This document shows, piece by piece, positions 43,366 through 52,550 of a DNA stretch of 64,000 nt (positions within the stretch are counted from its first letter, which is position 1; each line of letters starts with the position of its first letter). Below the pieces are notes generated by a model that saw only the letters and a program-made list of their open reading frames with translations, ran no database searches and was not told the DNA's origin. Position numbers and translations under genes: made by a program. The stretch is from Solwaraspora sp. WMMA2056 (GTDB taxonomy: Bacteria; Actinomycetota; Actinomycetes; Mycobacteriales; Micromonosporaceae). The DNA lies in NCBI RefSeq assembly GCF_030345095.1, contig NZ_CP128360.1, positions 3,038,001 through 3,102,000 of the forward strand, given 5' to 3'.

Positions 43366-44174
43366 CGGTAGCCCAGTTCGCGCAGCATCCGGCCGGAGAA
43401 GACGGCGACGAGCAGTCGCAGGAACGGGTCCAGTTCGCGACGGTAGCTGCCGACCCGCGAGCCGTAGATCGCCGAGTCGGTGCCGGCGGCCGCCCGCCGA
43501 CGGTCGGCCTCGGTGGTGTACTTGCCGGCCACGTCGTGTGGCTTGTCGACGTAGTCGAGCACGCCGTCCTCCCAGGGTTCGCCGAGGAACTCGAACAGCG
43601 CCCGCATCGACTTCTCCGGCTCGCGTACCGCGTCCTCGTAGCGCAGCTCGTAGTACCGGTCGGCGGGCAGGCTGGCCGCCATCGCACGGGCGGTACGGAT
43701 GTAGCGCGGCCATTTGACCACGCACTTCACCGCCGACCAGTAGCCGAACCGTTTGCGGTGCGAGACCACCACGTCCCGGCCGTCGCGGATGACGTGCACG
43801 ATCTGCGCGTCGGGGAAGACCTCGGTGACGAAGTCCAGCGAGATCGCGTACAGCGGGGTCTTGTCGGCCCACCGGGCCTTGCCGCGACCCTGTGCGTAGT
43901 CGGCGTGCACGCCGCCGAAGAAGTCGGCGATGCGGCGCAGCCAGTCCTCCCGGGGGAAGCCGAACCGGGCCAGCCGCTCCCAGTCGGATCCGACGATGCG
44001 CCGCAGGTCCGGCAGGAACCGGGTCTCCGGTCCGCAGGAGATCCGCGAGTGCGAGTCGAGCACCAGCCGCAGGAACGTGGTGCCGGAGCGCTGGCAGCCG
44101 ACCAGGAAGATGGGGGCCGTCGGTGCCGCCACCGCGTCGGCGGTGGTGGTGGGCTGCGCGGCGGTCTCAGCCAT
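43362..44174 (-). CDS. Sulfotransferase (2 of 5)
   Basis: Protein of 270 residues. PAPS loop IFLVGCQRSGTTFLRLVLDS; RFLPDLRRIVGSDWERLARF; second motif IVHVIRDGRDVVVSHRKRFG; YELRYEDAVREPEKSMRALF near the C-terminus. ATG 44174 is preferred (AAAGGA upstream) over an ATG ten codons earlier. It overlaps the upstream sulfotransferase gene by 8 bases (ATGGCTGA) and the GH lipoprotein by GTGA, forming a three-gene minus-strand unit. Confidence 0.9.
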   Translation of the reverse strand: MAETAAQPTTTADAVAAPTAPIFLVGCQRSGTTFLRLVLDSHSRISCGPETRFLPDLRRIVGSDWERLARFGFPREDWLRRIADFFGGVHADYAQGRGKARWADKTPLYAISLDFVTEVFPDAQIVHVIRDGRDVVVSHRKRFGYWSAVKCVVKWPRYIRTARAMAASLPADRYYELRYEDAVREPEKSMRALFEFLGEPWEDGVLDYVDKPHDVAGKYTTEADRRRAAAGTDSAIYGSRVGSYRRELDPFLRLLVAVFSGRMLRELGYR

Positions 44175-45153
44175 GGTCGGTCCTTTCCACGGGCACCGGG
44201 GCACACCGGTCGGTGTCGACTTGGCGGGGCGGGGTGGCGGGGACCGGCGTGCCGCCGGTGAGGCGGACGGTGAGGTCGTCGCAGAGCGTACGGACCGCCG
44301 GGTCGATCGGCAGCGGCTGGCGGCGCGGCGCGCGGGGGGCGATGTGCGCGGACAACTCCGGCCGGTACGCCAACCCGAGGAAGTCGCAGAGCCGGCGGAC
44401 CTGCCCGGCCGGGTCGGCGATCAGCGCGTCGTAGGAGCTGAGCAGGACGTCGTCGCGGCGGTCCAGGCCGAGCCGGAAGTACAGGCTGTTACGGACGTAC
44501 CAGAACAGCGCGGCGGCGGTGTACCGGTCCATCGTGCGGTAGTCGAAGCCGTGGACGAGTTCGTAGGTGTCGGCGTCGAGGCGCTGGCCCTGCCAGCGCC
44601 GGCCGATGGTGCCGTCGGCGATGGTGGCCAGGGCCCGCAGGTTGGCGTCGCCGAACTTGGCGACCTCGGAGCGGGCCCGGTCGTCGACGTCACGCCACGC
44701 CCAGATCGCCCGGCCCGGTGCCACACCGGGCAGGGCGAGTAGTTCGTCCACCCGGTGGCTGTCGCACAGCGGCTTGATCAGGACGTACGCGTGCCGGCTG
44801 CGGCGCACGACGGCGGTGAGCACCGCGTCGTCGCGCAACTGGAAGCGGTGGAACACCCGCCGGTCGTTCTCGTTGTGCACCTCGAACTCGCCGGCGGCCT
44901 CCAGGCCCCGGACCAGCATGTTCGTGCCGGACCGTTGCAGGCCGACCAGGTAGACCGGCATGGCCTGCCCGGGCGGTACGCCGTGGCGTCGCCGCCAGCG
45001 CAGTTTGGTCCAGGCGGTGCCGGCCCGGTCGACCGGGTTGAGCCGGTCCTCCTCGACGAGCCGGCGCAGGCCCTCGGTGCGGATCCACCGGACGTGCCGG
45101 GCGATCCGCCGGGCGGTCCAGGCCAGGGTGGAGGGCTCGTCGTCGTTGCTCAC
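44167..45153 (-). CDS. Sulfotransferase-family protein (3 of 5)
   Basis: Protein of 328 residues. PAPS-loop-like MPVYLVGLQRSGTNMLVRGL, then HNENDRRVFHRFQLRDDAVL, AIWAWRDVDDRARSEVAKFG as the 3'-phosphate region, and VLLSSYDALIADPAGQVRRL. Asn replaces the second Thr of the SGTT loop, and the second motif is divergent, so activity is less certain than for its neighbours. GTG 45153 follows AGGAGGACCG. It is first in the minus-strand operon and divergent from the GT4 gene at 45416. Confidence 0.82.
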   Translation of the reverse strand: MSNDDEPSTLAWTARRIARHVRWIRTEGLRRLVEEDRLNPVDRAGTAWTKLRWRRRHGVPPGQAMPVYLVGLQRSGTNMLVRGLEAAGEFEVHNENDRRVFHRFQLRDDAVLTAVVRRSRHAYVLIKPLCDSHRVDELLALPGVAPGRAIWAWRDVDDRARSEVAKFGDANLRALATIADGTIGRRWQGQRLDADTYELVHGFDYRTMDRYTAAALFWYVRNSLYFRLGLDRRDDVLLSSYDALIADPAGQVRRLCDFLGLAYRPELSAHIAPRAPRRQPLPIDPAVRTLCDDLTVRLTGGTPVPATPPRQVDTDRCAPVPVERTDHG

Positions 45154-45415
45154 CGGTCCTCCTCGGGCACGTCACCAGCCGTCGTGGCCAGGCTGGGGCG
45201 AGGTCGGGCCGGGGCCAGGCTACCCACCGATCGGGGCGAAACGCCAGAACGAAGGCTGGTCAGCCACACGAGATCATCCGATCAGCTAGTTGGCGATTCG
45301 GTACTGGACTAACCCGACGCCGATGCATAGCGTGAGGCAGCAGCTCAGGGCGGGAGTCCTGGGCCACCATAACCGGGTGGACGCACCCCGGTGTCGAGCG
45401 AGCGGGCCGGATGAG

Positions 45416-46666
45416 ATGCGTGTCCTCCATGTGAACAAGTTTCTCTATCGGCGTGGTGGTGCGGAGGGCTACCTGCTGGACCTCGCGGATCTGCAGCGCG
45501 CCGCCGGGGACGAGGTCGCGTACTTCGGAATGACCCACCCGGACAACGACCGGCCGTTGCGCTACGCGGAGCATTTTCCGCCGTACGTCGAACTGGAACC
45601 GGCCCCGCGCGGCCTGGCACCCCGGCTGGTCGCCGTCGGTCGGATGGTCTGGTCACCGGCGAGTCGCCGGGGCCTGACCCGGGTGATCGAGGATTTCGGC
45701 CCGGACGTCATCCATCTGCACAACATCTACCACCAGCTCTCTCCGTCGGTGCTGGCCGCCGCCCGTGACGCCGGGGTGCCGTGCGTGTTGACCATGCACG
45801 ACTACAAGCTCGCCTGCCCCAGCTACCAGCTGCTCGACCAGGGCAGGGTCTGCCAGGCGTGCGTGGAGGGCGGTCCGCTACACGCCGCGCGGCGCAGGTG
45901 CAAGGACGGATCGGCATCCGCCAGTACGCTACTCGCCGTAGAGACCTGGTTGCACCGACAGTTACGGGCGTACGGCCCGGTCGGGGTGTTCGTCAGCCCC
46001 AGCCGGTTCCTCGCCGACGTGATGCGGCGGGCCGGGGTCTACCCGGACCGGCTGCAGGTGATCAACCACTTCGTGGACACCGGCACCGTGGCGGTGAAGG
46101 ATTCGCCGGGTGGGGGAGTGGTCCTCGCCGGCCGGATCGCCCCGGAGAAGGGAGTGGACGTGCTGGTCGAAGCGGTGACCCGGCTGCCCCGTCAGGTGCC
46201 GGTGCACGTGGCCGGCGACGGCCCGGCGCTTCCCGAGGTGACGGCGCTCGCCGACCGGGTGGCACCCGGCCGGGTGCGGTTCCACGGCCGGCTCGACAAG
46301 GCCCGGCTGCATGAGCTGATCAGGTCGGCGGCGGTGGCCGTGGTGCCGTCGCGCTGGCACGAGAACCAGCCCATGGCGGTGCTGGAGGCGTTCGCCTGCG
46401 GCGTACCGGTGGTCGGCACCGACCTCGGCGGGCTGCCGGAGCTGATCACCCCGGGCACCGACGGCGAGGTGGTCCCGGCCGACGACCCGGCGGCGCTCGG
46501 CGAGGCCGTCGGCAAACTGGTCGCCGACCCCGACCGGGCGTACACGATGGGGATGCAGGCCCGCGCGAAGATCGACCGGGACTTCACCCCGCAGCTGCAC
46601 CTGTCCCGGCTGCGCGAGGCCTACCGGACCGCCGCGACGACCGCGCCCGCCGGAGGCCGGCGATGA
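45416..46666 (+). CDS. GT4-family glycosyltransferase
   Basis: Protein of 416 residues. GT-B fold with MRVLHVNKFLYRRGGAEGYL at the start, HLHNIYHQLSPSVLAAARDA, LTMHDYKLACPSYQLLDQGR with a CxxC-type cysteine pair nearby, GVVLAGRIAPEKGVDVLVEA and VVPSRWHENQPMAVLEAFAC as the EX7E region. ATG 45416 is chosen for homologue-like start; the reading frame is open 42 codons further upstream. It overlaps the next sulfotransferase gene by ATGA. Confidence 0.9.
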   Translation: MRVLHVNKFLYRRGGAEGYLLDLADLQRAAGDEVAYFGMTHPDNDRPLRYAEHFPPYVELEPAPRGLAPRLVAVGRMVWSPASRRGLTRVIEDFGPDVIHLHNIYHQLSPSVLAAARDAGVPCVLTMHDYKLACPSYQLLDQGRVCQACVEGGPLHAARRRCKDGSASASTLLAVETWLHRQLRAYGPVGVFVSPSRFLADVMRRAGVYPDRLQVINHFVDTGTVAVKDSPGGGVVLAGRIAPEKGVDVLVEAVTRLPRQVPVHVAGDGPALPEVTALADRVAPGRVRFHGRLDKARLHELIRSAAVAVVPSRWHENQPMAVLEAFACGVPVVGTDLGGLPELITPGTDGEVVPADDPAALGEAVGKLVADPDRAYTMGMQARAKIDRDFTPQLHLSRLREAYRTAATTAPAGGRR

Positions 46667-47769
46667 CCGACCCGGCTGGCGACCCGATCCCGGTACGGGT
46701 GCTCTACCTGGCCGGCAGTGGACGCAGCGGCAGCACGCTGATCACCACTGTCCTCGGCCAGCTGGACGGCTGTTTCGCCGCCGGCGAGCTGCGCTACCTG
46801 TGGCAGCGGGGCATCGTCGACAACCGCCCGTGCGGCTGCGGTGAGCCGTTCGACAGCTGCCCCACCTGGCGGGCGGTCCGCCGTACCCTCGGTACGCCTG
46901 ACGCCGCCGGTACGCCTGACGCCCTCGATGCGCCCGACGCGGCCGGGATCGCCGCGCGGCTGCGGACCCGGCTGCGGATGCGGGACCTGCCGGCCCTGCT
47001 GCGCCGGGCCGCGACCGGCCGACGCGCCGTACCGCCGCACCCCGACGACGCCGTGATCGCCGCGATCTACCAGGCGATCGCCCGCCAGACCGGCACGCCC
47101 GGCAACGGCCCGGTGGTGATCGTCGATTCGTCGAAACTGCCGCCGTACGGGGCGCTGCTGCGTGACCTGCCCGGGATCGACCTGCGGGTGCTGCACCTGG
47201 TCCGGGATCCCCGTGGCACCACCTTCTCCTGGCGACGCCGACGCGGTCTCGACGGCGCCGGCGACCAGAAGCTGATGAGCCGGCCGCCGGTGTGGAAGGC
47301 GGCGCTGCTGTGGCGGGTCTGGAACGCCGCCACCGTCCGACTGTTCGGCGGCGACGGCCCGGACCGCTACCTGCGGATCCGCTACGAGGACGTGGTCGCC
47401 GATCCGGCCGGGCAACTGCGGCGGATCGCCTCCTTCGCTGGGCTCGACCCGGCCGGGCTGCCGCTGGACGCCGCCGGTCGGGTCACCCTGGCACCGACGC
47501 ACTCGGTCGCCGGTAACCCGTCGCGGCACCGGACCGGCGCGGTGCCGATCACCGACGACGCCGAATGGCTCCGCGCGCTGCCGGGCCGGTCGTACGCGGT
47601 GGTGACCGCCGTGACCCTGCCGCTGCTGCGGCGCTTCGGCTACCCGGTACGCCGACCGGTACCGCCCGCTGCGGCGTCGTCGGATCCAGCGGTGCCGGCG
47701 TCCCCTGAGTCCGGGTCGGTGGTGCCGCCGCAGCCGGTCTCCGTCCCGGCCCCGACCAAGGAGGGTTGA
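46663..47769 (+). CDS. Sulfotransferase (4 of 5)
   Basis: Protein of 368 residues. PAPS loop VLYLAGSGRSGSTLITTVLG; GELRYLWQRGIVDNRPCGCG, a cysteine-rich patch (CGCGEPFDSC) typical of this subgroup; VLHLVRDPRGTTFSWRRRRG; YLRIRYEDVVADPAGQLRRI. The segment at about residues 77-92 is a small Ala/Asp/Pro repeat (GTPDAAGTPDAL), probably an expanded linker. ATGA overlap with the glycosyltransferase gene. Confidence 0.9.
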   Translation: MTDPAGDPIPVRVLYLAGSGRSGSTLITTVLGQLDGCFAAGELRYLWQRGIVDNRPCGCGEPFDSCPTWRAVRRTLGTPDAAGTPDALDAPDAAGIAARLRTRLRMRDLPALLRRAATGRRAVPPHPDDAVIAAIYQAIARQTGTPGNGPVVIVDSSKLPPYGALLRDLPGIDLRVLHLVRDPRGTTFSWRRRRGLDGAGDQKLMSRPPVWKAALLWRVWNAATVRLFGGDGPDRYLRIRYEDVVADPAGQLRRIASFAGLDPAGLPLDAAGRVTLAPTHSVAGNPSRHRTGAVPITDDAEWLRALPGRSYAVVTAVTLPLLRRFGYPVRRPVPPAAASSDPAVPASPESGSVVPPQPVSVPAPTKEG

Positions 47770-47771
47770 CC

Positions 47772-48677
47772 ATGCTGTCCGTCGTCGTGGGCACCGGACG
47801 GTGCGGCTCGACCCTGGTGCAGGAGATCCTGGCCCGGCACCCCGCCGTCGGCTTCGTCTCCGGCCTGGACGACAAACTGCCCCGGCTCAATCTGGCCGGG
47901 CGGCGCAACGGCCGGCTCTACCGGCGCTCGGCACCCCGGCCGGCCGGGATGACCTCGTTGAGTCACAGCCGCCGGCTGCTGGAACGGGGTCGGCTGCGGG
48001 TCGCCCCGTCCGAGGCGTACCAGCTGATCGACCGGCAGGTGATGGCCGGCTACTCCCGGCCGTGCCGGGACCTGCGGGCCGACGATCTGACCCCGTACGT
48101 CGAGCAGCGGCTGCGGGCCTTCTTCGACCGGCGGGTACGGCAGCAGGGCTGCCAGGTGCTGCTGCAGCATGTGACCGGCTGGCCGCGCACCGGGTGGCTG
48201 CACGCCGCGTACCCGGATCTGCGGGTGGTCAACGTGGTCCGCGACGGCCGCGCGGTGGCCAACTCGTGGCTGCAGATGGGCTGGTGGGACGGCTGGCGTG
48301 GGCCGGACAACTGGTTCCTCGGCCCGCTGCCGTCCGACCTGCGTGCCGAATGGGAGGAGGCCGACCGGTCCTTCCCCGTCCTCGCCGCGTTGGGCTGGAA
48401 GATGCTGATGGCGGCCTTCGTCGAGGCCCGCGCCGCGCACCCGGTCGGGCAGTGGCTCGACGTGCGGTACGAGGATCTGCTGGTCGCCCCCCGCGAGGAG
48501 ACCGCGCGGATGCTGGACTTTCTCGGCCTGGACTGGTCGCCCGGGTTCGACCGGGGCTTCCGCCGGTACGAGTTCCACGGCAACCGGGGGGCGGCGTACC
48601 AGCGGGAGTTGGGCCCGCAGCAGTTGGCGGCGATGGACCGGGTGCTGGAGAAGCCGCTCGCCGAGTGGGGGTACTGA
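47772..48677 (+). CDS. Sulfotransferase (5 of 5)
   Basis: Protein of 301 residues. PAPS loop LSVVVGTGRCGSTLVQEILA; RVVNVVRDGRAVANSWLQMG with the conserved Arg and Ser; WLDVRYEDLLVAPREETARM; RRYEFHGNRGAAYQRELGPQ. ATG 47772 has AAGGAGGG upstream; an in-frame TTG two codons earlier is unlikely. It is the last gene of the GT4-sulfotransferase-sulfotransferase unit. A 283-base gap with no coding frame follows. Confidence 0.88.
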   Translation: MLSVVVGTGRCGSTLVQEILARHPAVGFVSGLDDKLPRLNLAGRRNGRLYRRSAPRPAGMTSLSHSRRLLERGRLRVAPSEAYQLIDRQVMAGYSRPCRDLRADDLTPYVEQRLRAFFDRRVRQQGCQVLLQHVTGWPRTGWLHAAYPDLRVVNVVRDGRAVANSWLQMGWWDGWRGPDNWFLGPLPSDLRAEWEEADRSFPVLAALGWKMLMAAFVEARAAHPVGQWLDVRYEDLLVAPREETARMLDFLGLDWSPGFDRGFRRYEFHGNRGAAYQRELGPQQLAAMDRVLEKPLAEWGY

Positions 48678-48960
48678 GCCGGGCCTACCGTTGTCGGCTA
48701 CACCGGCCTAGAGTGAGGCTGGCTGGCCCCCGCGTGGGCCGGTGGCCGGGCGGGAGGCGCAACCCGCCCGGGTCACGGTGTGTCCACCGCCGACCCCGTC
48801 GGCGTGCCCTGGCGTGTCCGTGACCGCCCCACCGGTCGGCTCTCGGCCCGGCCGTACCACCGGACAGTTCCACCGGGCCGTCACCTCGCACCGGTCCACC
48901 ACCAGACGCCGCACCGGCGGCGTGGGTCGGAATCCCAGTAACGACAACGGGAGAAGGACC

Positions 48961-49968
48961 ATGGCGCGACCCATCACCCTCTTCACCGGCCAGTGGGCCG
49001 ACCTGCCGTTCGAGGAAGTGTGCCGGCTGACCTCGGAGTGGGGCTACGACGGCCTGGAGATCGCCTGCTGGGGCGACCACTTCGAGGTGGACCGGGCCCT
49101 CGCCGAGGACGACTACGTCGAGCGCAAGCTGCAGACCTTGGCCAAGTACAACCTCAAGGTGTACGCGATCTCCAACCACCTGGTCGGTCAGGCGGTCTGC
49201 GACCACCCGATCGACGAGCGTCACCAGGGCATCCTGCCGGCCCGGATCTGGGGGGACGGGGAGCCCGAAGGCGTCCGGCAGCGAGCCGCCGAGGAGATCA
49301 AGGACACCGCCCGGGCCGCCGCCAAGCTCGGCGTCTCCACCGTGATCGGCTTCACCGGATCGTCGATCTGGCACACCCTGGCCATGTTCCCGCCGGTGCC
49401 GCCGTCGATGATCGAACGCGGCTACCAGGACTTCGCCGACCGGTGGAATCCGATCCTCGACGTGTTCGACGAGGTCGGGGTCCGGTTCGCGCACGAGGTG
49501 CATCCGAGCGAGATCGCCTACGACTACTGGACGACCCGACGCACCCTCGACGCGATCGGCCACCGGCCCGCGTTCGGGCTCAACTGGGACCCGTCGCACT
49601 TCGTCTGGCAGGAGCTGGACCCGGTCAACTTCATCCTGGAGTTCGCCGACCGGATCTACCACGTCGACTGCAAGGACGCCAAGGTACGCACCGGCGACGG
49701 CCGACGCGGTCGGCTCGCCTCACATCTGCCGTGGGCGGACCTGCGTCGTGGTTGGGACTTCGTCTCGACCGGGCACGGCGACGTGCCGTGGGAGGACTGC
49801 TTCCGGGCGCTGAACGCGATCGGGTACGACGGTCCGATCTCGGTCGAGTGGGAGGACGCCGGCATGGACCGGCTGGTCGGTGCCCCGGAGGCGTTGCAGT
49901 TCGTCCGGCGGCTCGCGTTCGACGCCCCGTCGGCGGCCTTCGACGCGGCGTTCTCCAGCGGCGACTGA
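48961..49968 (+). CDS. Sugar phosphate isomerase/epimerase-like TIM barrel
   Basis: Cytoplasmic protein of 335 residues of the xylose-isomerase-like family. [79 protein letters not shown] with a metal-ligand Glu, [20 protein letters not shown] with Asp/His, and [11 protein letters not shown] are the expected positions. The substrate is unknown. ATG 48961 follows GAGAAGGACC. It appears monocistronic, ending in the 21-bp-stem hairpin at 50012. Confidence 0.88.
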   Translation: MARPITLFTGQWADLPFEEVCRLTSEWGYDGLEIACWGDHFEVDRALAEDDYVERKLQTLAKYNLKVYAISNHLVGQAVCDHPIDERHQGILPARIWGDGEPEGVRQRAAEEIKDTARAAAKLGVSTVIGFTGSSIWHTLAMFPPVPPSMIERGYQDFADRWNPILDVFDEVGVRFAHEVHPSEIAYDYWTTRRTLDAIGHRPAFGLNWDPSHFVWQELDPVNFILEFADRIYHVDCKDAKVRTGDGRRGRLASHLPWADLRRGWDFVSTGHGDVPWEDCFRALNAIGYDGPISVEWEDAGMDRLVGAPEALQFVRRLAFDAPSAAFDAAFSSGD

Positions 49969-50011
49969 CACCGCAGCGGAGGCCGTGCACCAGGATCGGC
50001 GACTGACGCTG

Positions 50012-50056
50012 ACGGGTCCGGGCCGGTCACCCACTGGGTGACCGGCCCGGACCCGT
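50012..50056. terminator. Bidirectional hairpin between convergent genes
   Basis: A perfect 21-bp stem (50012-50032 with 50036-50056) closes on a 3-base loop ACT. It lies between the TIM-barrel gene and the convergent YtxH-like gene, so it probably ends both transcripts. Confidence 0.8.
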
Positions 50057-50072
50057 CCGAGGTCGGGCCGGC

Positions 50073-50492
50073 TCAGCCGCCGGTGCCACCCGTACCGGTG
50101 GCCTTGCTGGTGCCGGCGGCCTTGTTCGCGCCGCCGGGACGGGGCGTCGTGCCGACACCGCCGGTCGTGCCGCTGCCGGTCGTGCCGCCGTTGGCCGCCG
50201 CGCCGCTGGTCACGCCGGCGCTGCTGAGGCTGTCGGTGTGGGCGGACGGGTCGGCGGTGTGGTCGTGGCCGTTGAGCTTCTCGCCCAGCCGGGTGTGGCT
50301 GAGCCGTTCCCGGCCCTCGGCGTACAGGCGGTTCGCCTGGGCCTGGGCTACTCCGGCGGCCTCCTGCACCGTCGGGTGGTCCATCACCTTGCGGGCGTTG
50401 AGCACCAGCTCGTCGTACTTCTCCCGGCCGGCGCGGGTGCCCAGGACGAAACCCACGGCCACCCCGCCGATGAACCAAAGCTTTCCGCGCAT
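50073..50492 (-). CDS. YtxH-like small protein with disordered tail
   Basis: Protein of 139 residues. The N-terminus MRGKLWFIGGVAVGFVLGTR has one short hydrophobic segment with the GxxxGxxLG pattern of YtxH-type proteins. A charged helix (REKYDELVLNARKVMDHPTV) follows, then a Gly/Thr/Ala-rich tail of about 60 residues. Function unknown; membrane association is likely. ATG 50492 follows GGAGGGAGCCGCC. Confidence 0.8.
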   Translation of the reverse strand: MRGKLWFIGGVAVGFVLGTRAGREKYDELVLNARKVMDHPTVQEAAGVAQAQANRLYAEGRERLSHTRLGEKLNGHDHTADPSAHTDSLSSAGVTSGAAANGGTTGSGTTGGVGTTPRPGGANKAAGTSKATGTGGTGG

Positions 50493-50810
50493 GGCGGCTC
50501 CCTCCGTACCTGACCCGGGCGTTCACCGGGGCCGGTGCCGGACTCGAGGTCCGTGCCGGCCGTCGATGAATCGACCCGGTCGTGCCTGCGTCGTCTGTCT
50601 GGTGCTGTCTACCCATCCTGCTACCCGTTCACGCGTCAGCGCAGACATCTCCGGTATTTGTCCGGTTCTGTCGGTCGTATCGGTGCCGCCGCCGGGGTGG
50701 GCTCCCGCTGGCGGGTTCGACCCGACCCGGTCACCCACCGGGCGACGATGTCCTGTACTCTTGTCCCGTCGCAGGCGGCCGGAGTGATCCGGGCCGTGGC
50801 GATCTGGCAG
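50493..50810. other. Divergent gap between the YtxH-like gene and tRNA-Asn
   Basis: About 320 bases with no credible reading frame. It must hold the promoters of the minus-strand gene and of the tRNA. TACTCT near 50756-50761 is a possible -10 for the tRNA, without a clear -35. Confidence 0.4.
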
Positions 50811-50883
50811 TCCCCCGTAGCTCAATTGGCAGAGCAGCCGGCTGTTAACCGGCAGGTTTTTGGTTCGAGTCCAAACGGGGGAG
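50811..50883 (+). tRNA. tRNA-Asn (GTT)
   Basis: Cloverleaf read by eye: acceptor TCCCCCG pairs with CGGGGGA, D-arm with AGCTCAATTGGCAGAGC, anticodon stem around CTGTTAA (anticodon GTT), and T-arm GGTTCGAGTCC. Discriminator G at 50883; CCA is not encoded. The next gene begins 10 bases later. Confidence 0.95.
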
Positions 50884-50892
50884 CTCCCATAC

Positions 50893-52134
50893 ATGGCCAC
50901 CGATCGGGAGTTCATCGTCATCGGTGCCGGGCTGGCCGGTCTCGCCGCCGCCCGCCGACTGCACTCAGCCAATGCCGACTTTCTGCTCGTCGACCGGTCC
51001 GACCGGATCGGCGGTCGGGTCGCCACCGATGTCGTCGACGGGTTCCGGTTCGACCGCGGCTTCCAGGTGCTGAACACGGCGTACCCCCGGCTGATCGACC
51101 TGGTCGATCTGGACCGGCTCGACCTGGGGTACTTCACCCCGGCCGTGCTGGTGCGCCAGGGTGCGGGCACGGTCCGGCTGGCGCATCCGCTGCGGATGCC
51201 CGCCGCCGCCCCCGCGACGCTGTTCGCCGGCGTGGGGAGCCTGTCCGACCGGGTCCTGCTCGGTCTGCTGCTCGCCCGCTACGCCGCCACCGACCCGGCG
51301 CGGCTGCTCGCCCGCCCGGAGACCAGCGCCCTTGACGAACTCCGGCGGGCGGGCCTGTCGCCCCGCATCGTGGACGAGGTGCTGCTGCCGTTCCTGTCCG
51401 GGGTGCTCGCGGACCCGACCCTGGAGACCTCCAGCCACGTGGTGGCGATGATTCTCCGCTCGTTCGCCCGAGGCCGTATCGCGGTGCCTGCCGCCGGCAT
51501 GGCGGCGTTGCCGCTGGCGGTCGCCGCGCCGTTACCCGCCGACCGGATTCTGCTCGGGGTCGACGTCACCGCCGTCGCACCGGGTGTGGTCCGCACCGTC
51601 GATGGAGAGTTGCGCTGCCGTAACGTCATCGTCGCCGCAGATCCGCCCGCCGCCACGCGTCTGCTGCCAACGGTGCGTCGGGTCGCGATGCGTCAACTGA
51701 CCACCTACTACCATGCGACGGCGCAGCCTCCGTCGGACGAGCCCATCCTGCTGCTCGACGGAGACCGCCGTGGCGTGGTCGCCAACAGCGTGGTGATCAG
51801 CCAGGCGGCGAGCGGGTACGCCCCGCCCGGGCAGCATCTGGTCGCCACCTCGGTCGTCGGGCCGGACCCGGTGCCCGAGCCGGTGGTCCGCGCGGAGCTG
51901 GAATGGCTGTACCGGACCCCGACCCGCGACTGGCGCCATCTGCGTACGGTCGCGGTGCCGGACGCTCTGCCGGCGGCCCTGCCCCCGCACGGCCGACTAC
52001 GGGAGCCAGCCCGGATCGACGAGGGTGTCTTCGTCGCTGGCGACCACCGGGACAGCCCGTCGATCCAAGGTGCTCTGGCCAGCGGTTGGCGGGTCGCCGG
52101 CGTGGCCCTGCACTGCCGGCCCCGGCACGCCTGA
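50893..52134 (+). CDS. FAD-dependent amine-oxidase/desaturase-like oxidoreductase
   Basis: Protein of 413 residues. The dinucleotide-binding start EFIVIGAGLAGLAAARRLHS is followed by LVDRSDRIGGRVATDVVDGF (the GGR motif of amine oxidases and phytoene desaturases), RFDRGFQVLNTAYPRL, and the C-terminal FAD motif VFVAGDHRDSPSIQGALASG. This is a NAD(P)/FAD protein of the protoporphyrinogen-oxidase-like group; the substrate is unknown. ATG 50893 lies 9 bases after the GGGGGAG at the 3' end of tRNA-Asn, which may act as its ribosome binding site. Confidence 0.9.
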   Translation: MATDREFIVIGAGLAGLAAARRLHSANADFLLVDRSDRIGGRVATDVVDGFRFDRGFQVLNTAYPRLIDLVDLDRLDLGYFTPAVLVRQGAGTVRLAHPLRMPAAAPATLFAGVGSLSDRVLLGLLLARYAATDPARLLARPETSALDELRRAGLSPRIVDEVLLPFLSGVLADPTLETSSHVVAMILRSFARGRIAVPAAGMAALPLAVAAPLPADRILLGVDVTAVAPGVVRTVDGELRCRNVIVAADPPAATRLLPTVRRVAMRQLTTYYHATAQPPSDEPILLLDGDRRGVVANSVVISQAASGYAPPGQHLVATSVVGPDPVPEPVVRAELEWLYRTPTRDWRHLRTVAVPDALPAALPPHGRLREPARIDEGVFVAGDHRDSPSIQGALASGWRVAGVALHCRPRHA

Positions 52135-52203
52135 GCGTGCCGGGGAGCGACGAACGGCACTACGATGAACCTGTGGCCGCTGCCGACCGTGAACCAGTCA
52201 TGG

Positions 52204-52536
52204 GGCCGTTGACATCTCTCCCTGCTGTAGCAGGGAGATTCGACCCTCACGGGTTGAGTTTTCTGCTTCGCCGACCACAGCCGACCCGAATCAACGGCAA
52301 GGGACGGAATACCGCCCATCGGTCTTACACAGTCTCCACAGACGCCACTTTCCGCCAGCCCGGCGGTAGGCCCGACCGGCTTGGTTGTCACCGGAAAGGC
52401 AACGCCACATTAGCACACCTGTCCGCATGTTCCGGTGTGCGGGTGGTGGACGACGATCCGCCTCGGCGGCGAATCGACTTCCCTGCCCTGCTCCGCAGGA
52501 GTCCGTTTCCTCCCCGGCCTGAAGGCCGGGGTATCC
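52204..52536. mobile_element. IS200/IS605-like remnant or non-autonomous element
   Basis: The left part carries GACATC followed by a 9-bp hairpin (TCTCCCTGC-TGTA-GCAGGGAGA, 52217-52238). The right part carries TTTCC then a perfect 9-bp hairpin (CCCCGGCCT-GA-AGGCCGGGG, 52512-52531) and GTATCCACGGAAGG. Such subterminal hairpins and flanking words are, from memory, typical of actinobacterial IS605/TnpB elements. No tnpA or tnpB frame remains in the 330 bases between. The boundaries are approximate. Confidence 0.55.
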
Positions 52537-52550
52537 ACGGAAGGTATCTG

